The position numbers were made by a program, and so were the translations under genes. DNA of 64,000 nucleotides from NCBI GenBank assembly GCA_022414725.1, contig CM039465.1:38966380-39030379 (forward strand), written 5' to 3'. The DNA comes from Microglena sp. YARC (taxonomy: Eukaryota; Chlorophyta; Chlorophyceae; Chlamydomonadales; Chlamydomonadaceae). The notes beneath the pieces were generated by a model. That model was not told where the DNA came from. It did not search any database and saw only the letters and a list, made by a program, of their open reading frames with translations. This document shows, in pieces, positions 28,466 through 40,900 of this stretch (position 1 is the stretch's first letter; every line of letters starts with the position of its first letter).

Positions 28466-28598
28466 TACAGTCCAGGGGTAGGCCAAATATGCTAAAGGCA
28501 GTTGCCCAACCGTGGAGGAAGGGCTTAAAAAGAAGAAGCACTGATGAACTGAACCCCGAACAATCGTTTTACCGACGGGGGCCCTGAGTTCGTGAGTA
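28466..28598. repeat. Inverted-repeat arm G, left
   Basis: TCCAGGGGTAGGCCAAATATG, GTTGCCCAACCG and CAATCGTTTTACCGACGGGG recur in reverse complement at about 29875-30005. The plus frame reads MLKAVAQPWRKGLKRRS; in the other arm it reads LKAVAQPYRKGLKRRR and then diverges. It may be an exon fragment carried by the repeat. Confidence 0.6.
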
Positions 28599-28949
28599 TG
28601 TTGTTCCTTTGAGATGTTATAATCATCATAATAATAATTGTTACAAGGTTCTATACGCCAGATTAGGCGACTAACCGCCAGCACATTGCAGCGACCAATT
28701 ACCCACGTGGAGAACCACAGAAACCAATGATTTATAGTGCACATGTATCGGTGCAGATTCGAACCGGGGACTCCTCCGGTAGTAGTGTTAGATACAGTTC
28801 CGATGACGATAGGGGGCCACACAGCTGTAAGTAGACGTGCATTACATCGTTATGGCGAGTTCCAGCACATGGGAACCCTGTTAGCAGTACCAGGACTAGC
28901 AGTACAATCTGGTAGTATGAGGAGAGGCAGAGTTTTGGGCGGCGGGCGG

Positions 28950-29152
28950 TACTGTTTTTCTTTTTGGCTACGAGCAGCAGCTTCTCTGCAGCTCCCCTGG
29001 CGGGCTAATCAGCCAAAACTAAAACAAGCTAGTGCACCTTGGAGCTGGCGTACTCAGCTCTCTAGCGCCGCTGAAGTTTTGAGGCCGAGCCCAGTGGCTG
29101 GCTCAGGGGGCTGCCTAGAAGCTGCTGCTAGTAGGCGAAAAGAAAAACAGTG
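28950..29152. mobile_element. Family D fold-back element, copy 7
   Basis: Left arm CTGTTTTTCTTTTTGGC and GCAGCAGCTTCTCTGCAGC; right arm GGGCTGCCTAGAAGCTGC and GGCGAAAAGAAAAACAGTG. Flanks GGGCGG and GGCGGG may be a target duplication. Confidence 0.8.
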
Positions 29153-29263
29153 GCGGGCGGGGGAGGAGGCGTTCTAGGCAGAGGGTTCTAGGCGACAGGC
29201 AGTACACGATAGGAAGTACGAGTCGTATCATAATACCCTTCCTCATTTGAGGCACCCTATGAT

Positions 29264-29450
29264 CACTGTTTTTCTTTTCGGTTTTGAGCAGCAGATTCTA
29301 GGTAGCTCCCCCAAGCTGCCATTGATTTCAGCAGAGCTAGAAAACTGAGAATGGCAGCTTCAAGGTGCGCTAGGCTGCGTATGGTTTGGCAAGGCATCTA
29401 GGATGGGGAGTTGCCTAGAAGCTGCTGCTCGTAGCTGAAGAAAAAAATAG
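29264..29450. mobile_element. Family D fold-back element, copy 8
   Basis: Left arm CACTGTTTTTCTTTTCGG and GCAGCAGATTCTAGGTAGC; right arm GTTGCCTAGAAGCTGCTG and GCTGAAGAAAAAAATAG. Confidence 0.78.
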
Positions 29451-29466
29451 CCTTTGATGAACCTAG

Positions 29467-29706
29467 CGAACAGGTGTCAGTCCGGTTTTTCAGTTTTGAT
29501 TGATGCTTCCTCATGCGCTTCATTGCTGCGTTGACAAGTGCCTCTCCATCTTCGCAGACAGCATGTGCAGCATGCTCTGGGGCATCCAACAACATGCGTA
29601 CTACCGCTGCGTTGCCAACTTGTGCTGCTACAGTTTTGATTGATGCTTCCTCATGCCCTTCATTGCAGAAGCCATGTCGTTGGACATAAGCATAGCAGCA
29701 TTCCAC
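29467..29706 (-). pseudogene. Ankyrin-repeat fragment, frameshifted
   Basis: The minus-strand frame has no ATG. It reads CNEGHEEASIKTVAAQVGN then AAVVRMLLDAPEHAAHAV and EDGEALVNAA, matching the ankyrin layout of a helix, AVV..LLL, loop and next repeat. The following unit begins with the same DNA (GCATGAGGAAGCATCAATC) but is read one base out of phase, giving a lysine-rich nonsense tail. So two ankyrin units are present and the second is frameshifted. Ankyrin repeats bind other proteins; this piece cannot be functional alone. It lies next to a family D element. Confidence 0.55.
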
Positions 29707-29749
29707 GTGGCTACATACTCAAGTCCCGAAGATACTGCTGGGTTGTCCC

Positions 29750-29870
29750 TTCATGTGCACAAAGTTGGGGTAATTAAAACAATTGACTTCATGTGCACAA
29801 AGTTTGGGCAATTAAAATAATTGACTTCATGTGCACAAAGTTGGGGTAATTAAAATAATTGAATGCTCAC
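29750..29870. repeat. 38-bp tandem repeat, 3 copies
   Basis: CATGTGCACAAAGTTGGGG and TAATTAAAATAATTGACTT units at about 29752, 29791 and 29829. Confidence 0.85.
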
Positions 29871-30008
29871 TGTAGCACGAACTCAGGGGCCCCGTCGGTA
29901 AAACGATTGTTTGGGTTCAGATCATTTTTCTTCTTCTTTTTAAGCCCTTCCTATACGGTTGGGCAACCGCCTTCAGCATATTTGGCCTACCCCTGGACTG
30001 TAACATAC
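29870..30008. repeat. Inverted-repeat arm G, right
   Basis: Reverse complement of 28466-28598, with CCCCGTCGGTAAAACGATTG and CATATTTGGCCTACCCC. Loop about 1.27 kb, holding two family D elements and the ankyrin fragment. Confidence 0.6.
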
Positions 30009-30019
30009 ACACAGACGGG

Positions 30020-30470
30020 GTAGGTTCTGAAGACATGGCACGGAATATGATAATATATATTGGTTGGGCGGAGGAAACAATGGAAGGGCAATCACGTTGT
30101 AAGTATCTTGCGCACTCTCTGCGCGCGCCTGGATCGGATTGAGAGCGTGTTGGGCGCTATTACCACTCAGCTCGGGCTAACAGCACTGGAGCCGGTGCGG
30201 AACCCGATGCCGCCCACAAGTCACTCTTGATAGCATGTCAAGCTTGTGGTTTGACACATACTAGACATAACAAACCTGACCGCTCATGAGTTCTCTGTTG
30301 TGGTGGGGGGAGCCTCATAAAAGGTCTGGGCAATTCTGACTCCGGCGTGAGAGCTAGTCCAGGTACAGACAAAAACTGCAGGAATATTTGGGCTTGGCCC
30401 AGTGACTACCTAAGGGAGCAACCTAAAAGCTGCGACATGCAGCCCAAAATTGTAACTTGTAAATGGGTAG
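30020..30470. repeat. Segmental duplicate, copy 2 (with exon 9 tail)
   Basis: Same order of segments as 21295-21825, including GGTCTGGGCAATTCTGACT and CGTGAGAGCTAGTCCAG|GTACAG, the exon 9 tail with a GT. It lacks the family F insertion. Confidence 0.8.
30075..30226 (+). other. Candidate coding segment present only in duplicate copy 2
   Basis: The frame WKGNHVVSILRTLCARLDR, then IESVLGAITTQLGLTALE, is open to a TGA at about 30226-30228 and has a heptad-like hydrophobic spacing. It sits where copy 1 (at about 21351) reads directly from GACAATG to TAATAAGTCACTC. No clean acceptor/donor pair was found. Origin unclear. Confidence 0.3.
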
Positions 30471-30549
30471 CCTCATAAATGGACAGCTAGGAAACTACAA
30501 CCTTCGCTTATAAAAAATCTAAAGTCTTAGTATATCAGTCGAGCAATTA

Positions 30550-30900
30550 ACCACACAACCACGCACTGGTGGGACCGGCATATCATATGATGTTGACATA
30601 AGGCGAGTATGCTATCATGTGATATTGTATACAAATGGTAACTTTAGCTTAGTCAGACTGCCGGCATCATATGATATCATACGAATTGCTTCATATAGTC
30701 ATATGATATTGTATATAAATGGTAACTTAAGCTTAGTCAGAATGCCGGCTTCATATGATACCTTACAAATTGCATCATATGATGATATGATATTGTATAT
30801 AAATGGTAACTTTAGCTTAGTCAGACTTCCAGCATCATATGACATCATATGATGACATGATATCACATGCATGATTTCACATTGCCGTTCCTTAATTGCG
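30550..30900. mobile_element. CATATGATATCATATG-family element with 83-bp tandem core
   Basis: It begins GGGACCGGCATATCATATG and ends near GCCGTTCCTTAATTGC. The unit GATATTGTATATAAATGG, then CTTAGTCAGACTGCCGGC, repeats at 30621, 30704 and 30788. It shares the palindromic words of intron 8 and of the element at 63648, so it belongs to the same family. Confidence 0.6.
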
Positions 30901-30924
30901 AATGGCAGTGGCAAAGCAGCGCAC

Positions 30925-31500
30925 TAAGGGTGTGTGGGTGTGGGTGTGTGCATGGGTTTGAGTGTGCGGGTGTGGGTGTGTGCGTGGGTTTGAGTGTGTG
31001 GGTGTGGGTGTGGGTGTGTGCGTGGGTTTGAGTGTGTGGGTGAGGGTGTGTGGGTGTGGGTGTGTGCGTGGGTTTGAGTGTGTGGGTGTGGGCGTGTGGG
31101 TGTGGGTGTGTGCGTGGGTTTGAGCGTGTGGGTGTGGGTGTGTGCGTGGGTTTGAGTGTGTGGGTGTGGGTGTGTGCGTGGGTTTGAGTGTGTGGGTGCG
31201 GGTGTGTGCGTGGGTTTGAGTGTGTGTGTGGGTGTGTGCGTGGGTTTGAGTGTGTGTGTGTGTGGGTTTGAGTGTGTGTGTGGTTGTGTGCGTGGGTTTG
31301 AGTGTGTGTGGGTGTGTGGGTGTGTGTGTGTGGGGGGGGGGGGGGGGTTGAGTGTGTGTGGGTGTGTGTGTGTGTGGGGGGGGGGGTTGAGTGTGTGGGT
31401 GTGGGTGTGGGTGTGTGTGGGTGTGCGTGGGTTTGAGTGTGTGGGTGTGTATGTGGGTGTGTGCGTGGGTTTGTGTGGATGTGGGTGTGTGGGTGTGGGT
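30925..31500. repeat. GTGTGGGTGTG minisatellite
   Basis: Units of about 28-34 bp with GTGTGCGTGGGTTTGAGTGTG, interrupted by G runs at about 31332 and 31376. Frames on both strands are artefacts. Confidence 0.95.
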
Positions 31501-31531
31501 TTCACACTCTGTTCAATGCAATGTGTTGCAG

Positions 31532-31588
31532 CTTAGTACGATGAAGCGAGCTACCAACGCATTGGGAATGGAAGTGGCAAAGCAATGA
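31532..31588 (+). CDS. Candidate terminal exon (18 codons)
   Basis: After acceptor ATGTGTTGCAG the frame reads LSTMKRATNALGMEVAKQ and stops at TGA 31586-31588. A partial copy of its end (AATGGCAGTGGCAAAGCAG) lies at about 30900, on the other side of the minisatellite. The upstream exon is unknown. Confidence 0.35.
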   Translation, partial: LSTMKRATNALGMEVAKQ

Positions 31589-31589
31589 A

Positions 31590-31651
31590 CTTTGTGTGTG
31601 TGTGTGTGTGTTTGTGTGTGTGTGTATGTGTGTGTGTGTGTGTGTGTGTAT

Positions 31652-31682
<31 letters not shown>

Positions 31683-31720
31683 AGTGTGTGTGTGTGTGTG
31701 GTGGGGGGGGGGGGGGGGGC
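31590..31720. repeat. (TG)n with terminal G run
   Basis: TGTGTG tract with TATG and TTTG interruptions, ending in about 17 G. Confidence 0.95.
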
Positions 31721-31755
31721 GCACTCAGTTCAATGCAATCATATGATTTTATTAG

Positions 31756-31846
31756 AGGCTCGGGGGGTTCAGGGGGTGAGGCCGAGACGGTAGCGGAAGA
31801 CATTTTTGACCCAAATGGGGTCCCTGGTAGCGGTCGCTACTGGTAG
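31756..31846 (+). CDS. Candidate terminal exon (Gly/acidic tail)
   Basis: After TTTTATTAG the frame reads GSGGSGGEAETVAEDIFD then PNGVPGSGRYW and a TAG at 31844-31846. The DNA just upstream (CACTCAGTTCAATGCAAT) repeats the DNA upstream of the exon at 31532 (CACTCTGTTCAATGCAAT), so this may be an alternative last exon. Confidence 0.35.
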
Positions 31847-31919
31847 CAGAAAACAAATCTGGGAGTGCCCTACTACCACTCGTAACCCCTCATAACAAAA
31901 ACACAGGTTGATTGTATTT

Positions 31920-34900
31920 CAGATCGGCATGCAACCTCATGCCTCGTAATATGGCCCACTATTTATGTATGTATTGATTTAATTATTTATTTCAGATCCG
32001 CTGCAACCTCACGCCACGTAATATGGCGTACTATATATTCATGTATTTATTTATTTATTTCAGAGTGGCATGCAACCTCACGCCTCGTAATATGGCACAC
32101 TATTTATGTATGTATTTATTTGTTTATGTATTTATTTATGTATTTATTTATTTCAGAGTGGTATGCAACCTCACGCCTCGTAATATGGCACACTATTTAT
32201 GTATGTATTTATTTATGTATTTATTTATTTATTTCAGAGTGGCATGCAACCTCACGCCTCGTAATATGGCACACTATTTATGTACATATTTATTTATGTA
32301 TTTATTTATTTCAGAGTGGCATGCAACCTCACGCCTCGTAATATGGCACACTATTTATGTATGTATTTATTTATGTATTTATTTATTTATTTCAGAGTGG
32401 CATGCAACCTCACGCCTCGTAATATGGCACACTATTTATGTATGCATTTATTTATGTATTTATTTATTTATTTCAGAGTGGCATGCAACCTCACGCCTCG
32501 TAATATGGCACACTATTTATGCATATATTTATTTATGTATTTATTTATTTTTGAGAGTGGCATGCAACCTCGAGCCTCGTAATATGGCACACTATTTATG
32601 TATGTATTTATTTATGTATTTATTTATTTCAGAGTGGCATGCAACTTCACGCCTCGTAATATGGCACACTATTTATGTATGTATTTATTTATGTATTTAT
32701 TTATTTCAGAGTGGCATGCAACCTCACGCCTCGTAATATGGCACACTATTTATGTATATATTTATTTATGTATTTATTTATTTCAGAGTGGCATGCAACC
32801 TCACGCCTCGTAATATGGCACACTATTTATGTATGGTATTTATTTATGTATTTATTCATTTATTTCAGAGTGGCATGCAACCTCACGCCTCGTAATATGG
32901 CACACTATTTATGTATGTATTTATTTATGTATTTATTTATTTATTTCAGAGTGGCATGCAACCTCACGCCTCGTAATATGGCACACTATTTATGTATTTA
33001 TTTATTTATGTATTTATTTATTTCAGAGTGGCATGCAACCTCACGCCTCGTAATATGGCACACTATTTATGTATGTATTTATTTATGTATTTATTTATTT
33101 ATTTCAGAGTGGCATGCAACCTCACGCCTCGTAATATGGCACACTATTTATGTATGTATTTATTCATGTATTTATTTATTTATTTCAGAGTGGCATGCAA
33201 CCTCACGCCTCGTAATATGGCACACTATTTATGTATGTATTTATTTATGTATTTATTTATTTATTTCAGAGTGGCATGCAACCTCACGCCTCGTAATATG
33301 GCACACTATTTATGTATGTATTTATTTATGTATTTATTCATTTATTTCAGAGTGGCATGCAACCTCACGCCTCGTAATATGGCACACTATTTATGTATGT
33401 ATTTATTTATGTATTTATTTATTTATTTCAGAGTGGCATGCAACCTCACGCCTCGTAATATGGCACACTATTTATGTATGTATTTATTTATGTATTTATT
33501 TATTTATTTCAGAGTGGCATGCAACCTCACGCCTCGTAATATGGCACACTATTTATGTATTATTTATTTATGTATTTATTTATTTATTTCAGAGTGGCAT
33601 GCAACCTCACGCCTCGTAATATGGCACACTATTTATGTATGTATTTATTTATGTATTTATTTATTTATTTCAGAGTGGCATGCAACCTCACGCCTCGTAA
33701 TATGGCACACTATTTATGTATGTATTTATTTATGTATTTATTTATTTATTTCAGAGTGGCATGCAACCTCACGCCTCGTAATATGGCACACTATTTATGT
33801 ATGTATTTATTTATGTATTTATTTATTTTCAGAGTGGCATGCAACCTCACGCCTCGTAATATGGCACACTATTTATGTATGTATTTATTTATGTATTTAT
33901 TTATTTATTTCAGAGTGGCATGCAACCTCACGCCTCGTAATATGGCACACTATTTATGTATGTATTTATTTATGTATTTATTTATTTATTTCAGAGTGGC
34001 ATGCAACCTCACGCCTCGTAATATGGCACACTATTTATGTATGTATTTATTTATGTATTTATTTATTTATTTCAGAGTGGCATGCAACCTCACGCCTCGT
34101 AATATGGCACACTATTTATGTATGTATTTATTTATGTATTTATTTATTTATTTCAGAGTGGCATGCAACCTCACGCCTCGTAATATGGCACACTATTTAT
34201 GTATGTATTTATTTATGTATTTATTTATTTATTTCAGAGTGGCATGCAACCTCACGCCTCGTAATATGGCACACTATTTATGTATGTATTTATTTATGTA
34301 TTTATTTATTTCAGAGTGGCATGCAACCTCACGCCTCGTAATATGGCACACTATTTATGTATGTATTTATTTATGTATTTATTTATTTATTTCAGAGTGG
34401 CATGCAACCTCACGCCTCGTAATATGGCACACTATTTATGTATGTATTTATTTATGTATTTATTTATTTATTTCAGAGTGGCATGCAACCTCACGCCTCG
34501 TAATATGGCACACTATTTATGTATGTATTTATTTATGTATTTATTTATTTCAGAGTGGCATGCAACCTCACGCCTCGTAATATGGCACACTATTTATGTA
34601 TGTATTTATTTATGTATTTATTTATTTATTTCAGAGTGGCATGCAACCTCACGCCTCGTAATATGGCACACTATTTATGTATGTATTTATTTATGTATTT
34701 ATTTATTTTTTCAGAGTGGCATGCAACCTCACGCCTCGTAATATGGCACACTATTTATGTATGTATTTATTTATGTATTTATTTATTTATTTCAGAGTGG
34801 CATGCAACCTCACGCCTCGTAATATGGCACACTATTTATGTATGTATTTATTTATGTATTTATTTATTTATTTCAGAGTGGCATGCAACCTCACGCCTCG

Positions 34901-37900
34901 TAATATGGCACACTATTTATGTATGTATTTATTTATGTATTTATTTATTTCAGAGTGGCATGCAACCTCACGCCTCGTAATATGGCACACTATTTATGTA
35001 TGTATTTATTTATGTATTTATTTATTTATTTCAGAGTGGCATGCAACCTCACGCCTCGTAATATGGCACACTATTTATGTATGTATTTATTTATGTATTT
35101 ATTTATTTATTTCAGAGTGGCATGCAACCTCACGCCTCGTAATATGGCACACTATTTATGTATGTATTTATTTATGTATTTATTTATTTCAGAGTGGCAT
35201 GCAACCTCACGCCTCGTAATATGGCACACTATTTATGTATGTATTTATTTTATGTATTTATTTATTTATTTCAGAGTGGCATGCAACCTCACGCCTCGTA
35301 ATATGGCACACTATTTATGTATGTATTTATTTATGTATTTATTTATTTCAGAGTGGCATGCAACCTCACGCCTCGTAATATGGCACACTATTTATGTATG
35401 TATTTATTTATGTATTTATTTATTTATTTCAGAGTGGCATGCAACCTCACGCCTCGTAATATGGCACACTATTTATGTATGTATTTATTTATGTATTTAT
35501 TTATTTATTTCAGAGTGGCATGCAACCTCACGCCTCGTAATATGGCACACTATTTATGTATGTATTTATTTATGTATTTATTTATTTATTTCAGAGTGGC
35601 ATGCAACCTCACGCCTCGTAATATGGCACACTATTTATGTATGTATTTATTTATGTATTTATTTATTTATTTCAGAGTGGCATGCAACCTCACGCCTCGT
35701 AATATGGCACACTATTTATGTATGTATTTATTTATGTATTTATTTATTTATTTCAGAGTGGCATGCAACCTCACGCCTCGTAATATGGCACACTATTTAT
35801 GTATGTATTTATTTATGTATTTATTTATTTATTTCAGAGTGGCATGCAACCTCACGCCTCGTAATATGGCACACTATTTATGTATGTATTTATTTATGTA
35901 TTTATTTATTTCAGAGTGGCATGCAACCTCACGCCTCGTAATATGGCACACTATTTATGTATGTATTTATTTATGTATTTATTTATTTATTTCAGAGTGG
36001 CATGCAACCTCACGCCTCGTAATATGGCACACTATTTATGTATGTATTATTTATTTATGTATTTATTTATTTATTTCAGAGTGGCATGCAACCTCACGCC
36101 TCGTAATATGGCACACTATTTATGTATGTATTTATTTATGTATTTATTTATTTATTTCAGAGTGGCATGCAACCTCACGCCTCGTAATATGGCACACTAT
36201 TTATGTATGTATTTATTTATGTATTTATTTATTTATTTCAGAGTGGCATGCAACCTCACGCCTCGTAATATGGCACACTATTTATGTATGTATTTATTTA
36301 TGTATTTATTTATTTATTTCAGAGTGGCATGCAACCTCACGCCTCGTAATATGGCACACTATTTATGTATGTATTTATTTATGTATTTATTTATTTATTT
36401 CAGAGTGGCATGCAACCTCACGCCTCGTAATATGGCACACTATTTATGTATGTATTTATTTATGTATTTATTTATTTATTTCAGAGTGGCATGCAACCTC
36501 ACGCCTCGTAATATGGCACACTATTTATGTATGTATTTATTTATGTATTTATTTATTTATTTCAGAGTGGCATGCAACCTCACGCCTCGTAATATGGCAC
36601 ACTATTTATGTATGTATTTATTTATGTATTTATTTATTTATTTCAGAGTGGCATGCAACCTCACGCCTCGTAATATGGCACACTATTTATGTATGTATTT
36701 ATTTATGTATTTATTTATTTATTTCAGAGTGGCATGCAACCTCACGCCTCGTAATATGGCACACTATTTATGTATGTATTTATTTATGTATTTATTTATT
36801 TATTTCAGAGTGGCATGCAACCTCACGCCTCGTAATATGGCACACTATTTATGTATGTATTTATTTATGTATTTATTTATTTATTTCAGAGTGGCATGCA
36901 ACCTCACGCCTCGTAATATGGCACACTATTTATGTATGTATTTATTTATGTATTTTATTTATTTATTTCAGAGTGGCATGCAACCTCACGCCTCGTAATA
37001 TGGCACACTATTTATGTATGTATTTATTTATGTATTTATTTATTTATTTCAGAGTGGCATGCAACCTCACGCCTCGTAATATGGCACACTATTTATGTAT
37101 GTATTTATTTATGTATTTATTTATTTATTTCAGAGTGGCATGCAACCTCACGCCTCGTAATATGGCACACTATTTATGTATGTATTTATTTATGTATTTA
37201 TTTATTTCAGAGTGGCATGCAACCTCACGCCTCGTAATATGGCACACTATTTATGTATGTATTTATTTATGTATTTATTTATTTATTTCAGAGTGGCATG
37301 CAACCTCACGCCTCGTAATATGGCACACTATTTATGTATGTATTTATTTATGTATTTATTTATTTATTTCAGAGTGGCATGCAACCTCACGCCTCGTAAT
37401 ATGGCACACTATTTATGTATGTATTTATTTATGTATTTATTTATTTATTTCAGAGTGGCATGCAACCTCACGCCTCGTAATATGGCACACTATTTATGTA
37501 TGTATTTATTTATGTATTTATTTATTTATTTCAGAGTGGCATGCAACCTCACGCCTCGTAATATGGCACACTATTTATGTATGTATTTATTTATGTATTT
37601 ATTTATTTATTTCAGAGTGGCATGCAACCTCACGCCTCGTAATATGGCACACTATTTATGTATGTATTTATTTATGTATTTATTTATTTATTTCAGAGTG
37701 GCATGCAACCTCACGCCTCGTAATATGGCACACTATTTATGTATGTATTTATTTATGTATTTATTTATTTATTTCAGAGTGGCATGCAACCTCACGCCTC
37801 GTAATATGGCACACTATTTATGTATGTATTTATTTATGTATTTATTTATTTTTTCAGAGTGGCATGCAACCTCACGCCTCGTAATATGGCACACTATTTA

Positions 37901-40900
37901 TGTATGTATTTATTTATGTATTTATTTATTTATTTCAGAGTGGCATGCAACCTCACGCCTCGTAATATGGCACACTATTTATGTATGTATTTATTTATGT
38001 ATTTATTTATTTCAGAGTGGCATGCAACCTCACGCCTCGTAATATGGCACACTATTTATGTATGTATTTATTTATGTATTTATTTATTTATTTCAGAGTG
38101 GCATGCAACCTCACGCCTCGTAATATGGCACACTATTTATGTATGTATTTATTTATGTATTTATTTATTTATTTCAGAGTGGCATGCAACCTCACGCCTC
38201 GTAATATGGCACACTATTTATGTATGTATTTATTTATGTATTTATTTATTTCAGAGTGGCATGCAACCTCACGCCTCGTAATATGGCACACTATTTATGT
38301 ATGTATTTATTTATGTATTTATTTATTTATTTCAGAGTGGCATGCAACCTCACGCCTCGTAATATGGCACACTATTTATGTATGTATTTATTTATGTATT
38401 TATTTATTTTATTTATTTCAGAGTGGCATGCAACCTCACGCCTCGTAATATGGCACACTATTTATGTATGTATTTATTTATGTATTTATTTATTTCAGAG
38501 TGGCATGCAACCTCACGCCTCGTAATATGGCACACTATTTATGTATGTATTTATTTATGTATTTATTTATTTCAGAGTGGCATGCAACCTCACGCCTCGT
38601 AATATGGCACACTATTTATGTATGTATTTATTTATGTATTTATTTATTTATTTCAGAGTGGCATGCAACCTCACGCCTCGTAATATGGCACACTATTTAT
38701 GTATGTATTTATTTATGTATTTATTTATTTATTTCAGAGTGGCATGCAACCTCACGCCTCGTAATATGGCACACTATTTATGTATGTATTTATTTATGTA
38801 TTTATTTATTTCAGAGTGGCATGCAACCTCACGCCTCGTAATATGGCACACTATTTATGTATGTATTTATTTATGTATTTATTTATTTCAGAGTGGCATG
38901 CAACCTCACGCCTCGTAATATGGCACACTATTTATGTATGTATTTATTTATGTATTTATTTATTTATTTCAGAGTGGCATGCAACCTCACGCCTCGTAAT
39001 ATGGCACACTATTTATGTATGTATTTATTTATGTATTTATTTATTTATTTCAGAGTGGCATGCAACCTCACGCCTCGTAATATGGCACACTATTTATGTA
39101 TGTATTTATTTATGTATTTATTTATTTATTTCAGAGTGGCATGCAACCTCACGCCTCGTAATATGGCACACTATTTATGTATGTATTTATTTATGTATTT
39201 ATTTATTTATTTCAGAGTGGCATGCAACCTCACGCCTCGTAATATGGCACACTATTTATGTATGTATTTATTTATGTATTTATTTATTTATTTTCAGAGT
39301 GGCATGCAACCTCACGCCTCGTAATATGGCACACTATTTATGTATGTATTTATTTATGTATTTATTTATTTATTTCAGAGTGGCATGCAACCTCACGCCT
39401 CGTAATATGGCACACTATTTATGTATGTATTTATTTATGTATTTATTTATTTATTTCAGAGTGGCATGCAACCTCACGCCTCGTAATATGGCACACTATT
39501 TATGTATGTATTTATTTATGTATTTATTTATTTCAGAGTGGCATGCAACCTCACGCCTCGTAATATGGCACACTATTTATGTATATTTATTTATGTATTT
39601 ATTTATTTCAGAGTGGCATGCAACCTCACGCCTCGTAATATGGCACACTATTTATGTATGTATTTATTTATGTATTTATTTATTTATTTCAGAGTGGCAT
39701 GCAACCTCACGCCTCGTAATATGGCACACTATTTATGTATGTATTTATTTATGTATTTATTTATTTCAGAGTGGCATGCAACCTCACGCCTCGTAATATG
39801 GCACACTATTTATGTATGTATTTATTTATGTATTTATTTATTTATTTCAGAGTGGCATGCAACCTCACGCCTCGTAATATGGCACACTATTTATGTATGT
39901 ATTTATTTATGTATTTATTTATTTATTTCAGAGTGGCATGCAACCTCACGCCTCGTAATATGGCACACTATTTATGTATGTATTTATTTATGTATTTATT
40001 TATTTATTTCAGAGTGGCATGCAACCTCACGCCTCGTAATATGGCACACTATTTATGTATGTATTTATTTATGTATTTATTTATTTATTTCAGAGTGGCA
40101 TGCAACCTCACGCCTCGTAATATGGCACACTATTTATGTATGTATTTATTTATGTATTTATTTATTTCAGAGTGGCATGCAACCTCACGCCTCGTAATAT
40201 GGCACACTATTTATGTATGTATTTATTTATGTATTTATTTATTTCAGAGTGGCATGCAACCTCACGCCTCGTAATATGGCACACTATTTATGTATGTATT
40301 TATTTATGTATTTATTTATTTATTTCAGAGTGGCATGCAACCTCACGCCTCGTAATATGGCACACTATTTATGTATGTATTTATTTATGTATTTATTTAT
40401 TTCAGAGTGGCATGCAACCTCACGCCTCGTAATATGGCACACTATTTATGTATGTATTTATTTATGTATTTATTTATTTATTTCAGAGTGGCATGCAACC
40501 TCACGCCTCGTAATATGGCACACTATTTATGTATGTATTTATTTATGTATTTATTTATTTCAGAGTGGCATGCAACCTCACGCCTCGTAATATGGCACAC
40601 TATTTATGTATATTTATTTATGTATTTATTTATTTATTTCAGAGTGGCATGCAACCTCACGCCTCGTAATATGGCACACTATTTATGTATGTATTTATTT
40701 ATGTATTTATTTATTTATTTCAGAGTGGCATGCAACCTCACGCCTCGTAATATGGCACACTATTTATGTATGTATTTATTTATGTATTTATTTATTTATT
40801 TCAGAGTGGCATGCAACCTCACGCCTCGTAATATGGCACACTATTTATGTATGTATTTATTTATGTATTTATATTATTTCAGAGTGGCATGCAACCTCAC

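Noticed and set aside
30924..31536. His/Pro/Thr-rich or Cys/Gly-rich ORFs
   Set aside because: GTGTGGG minisatellite read on both strands.
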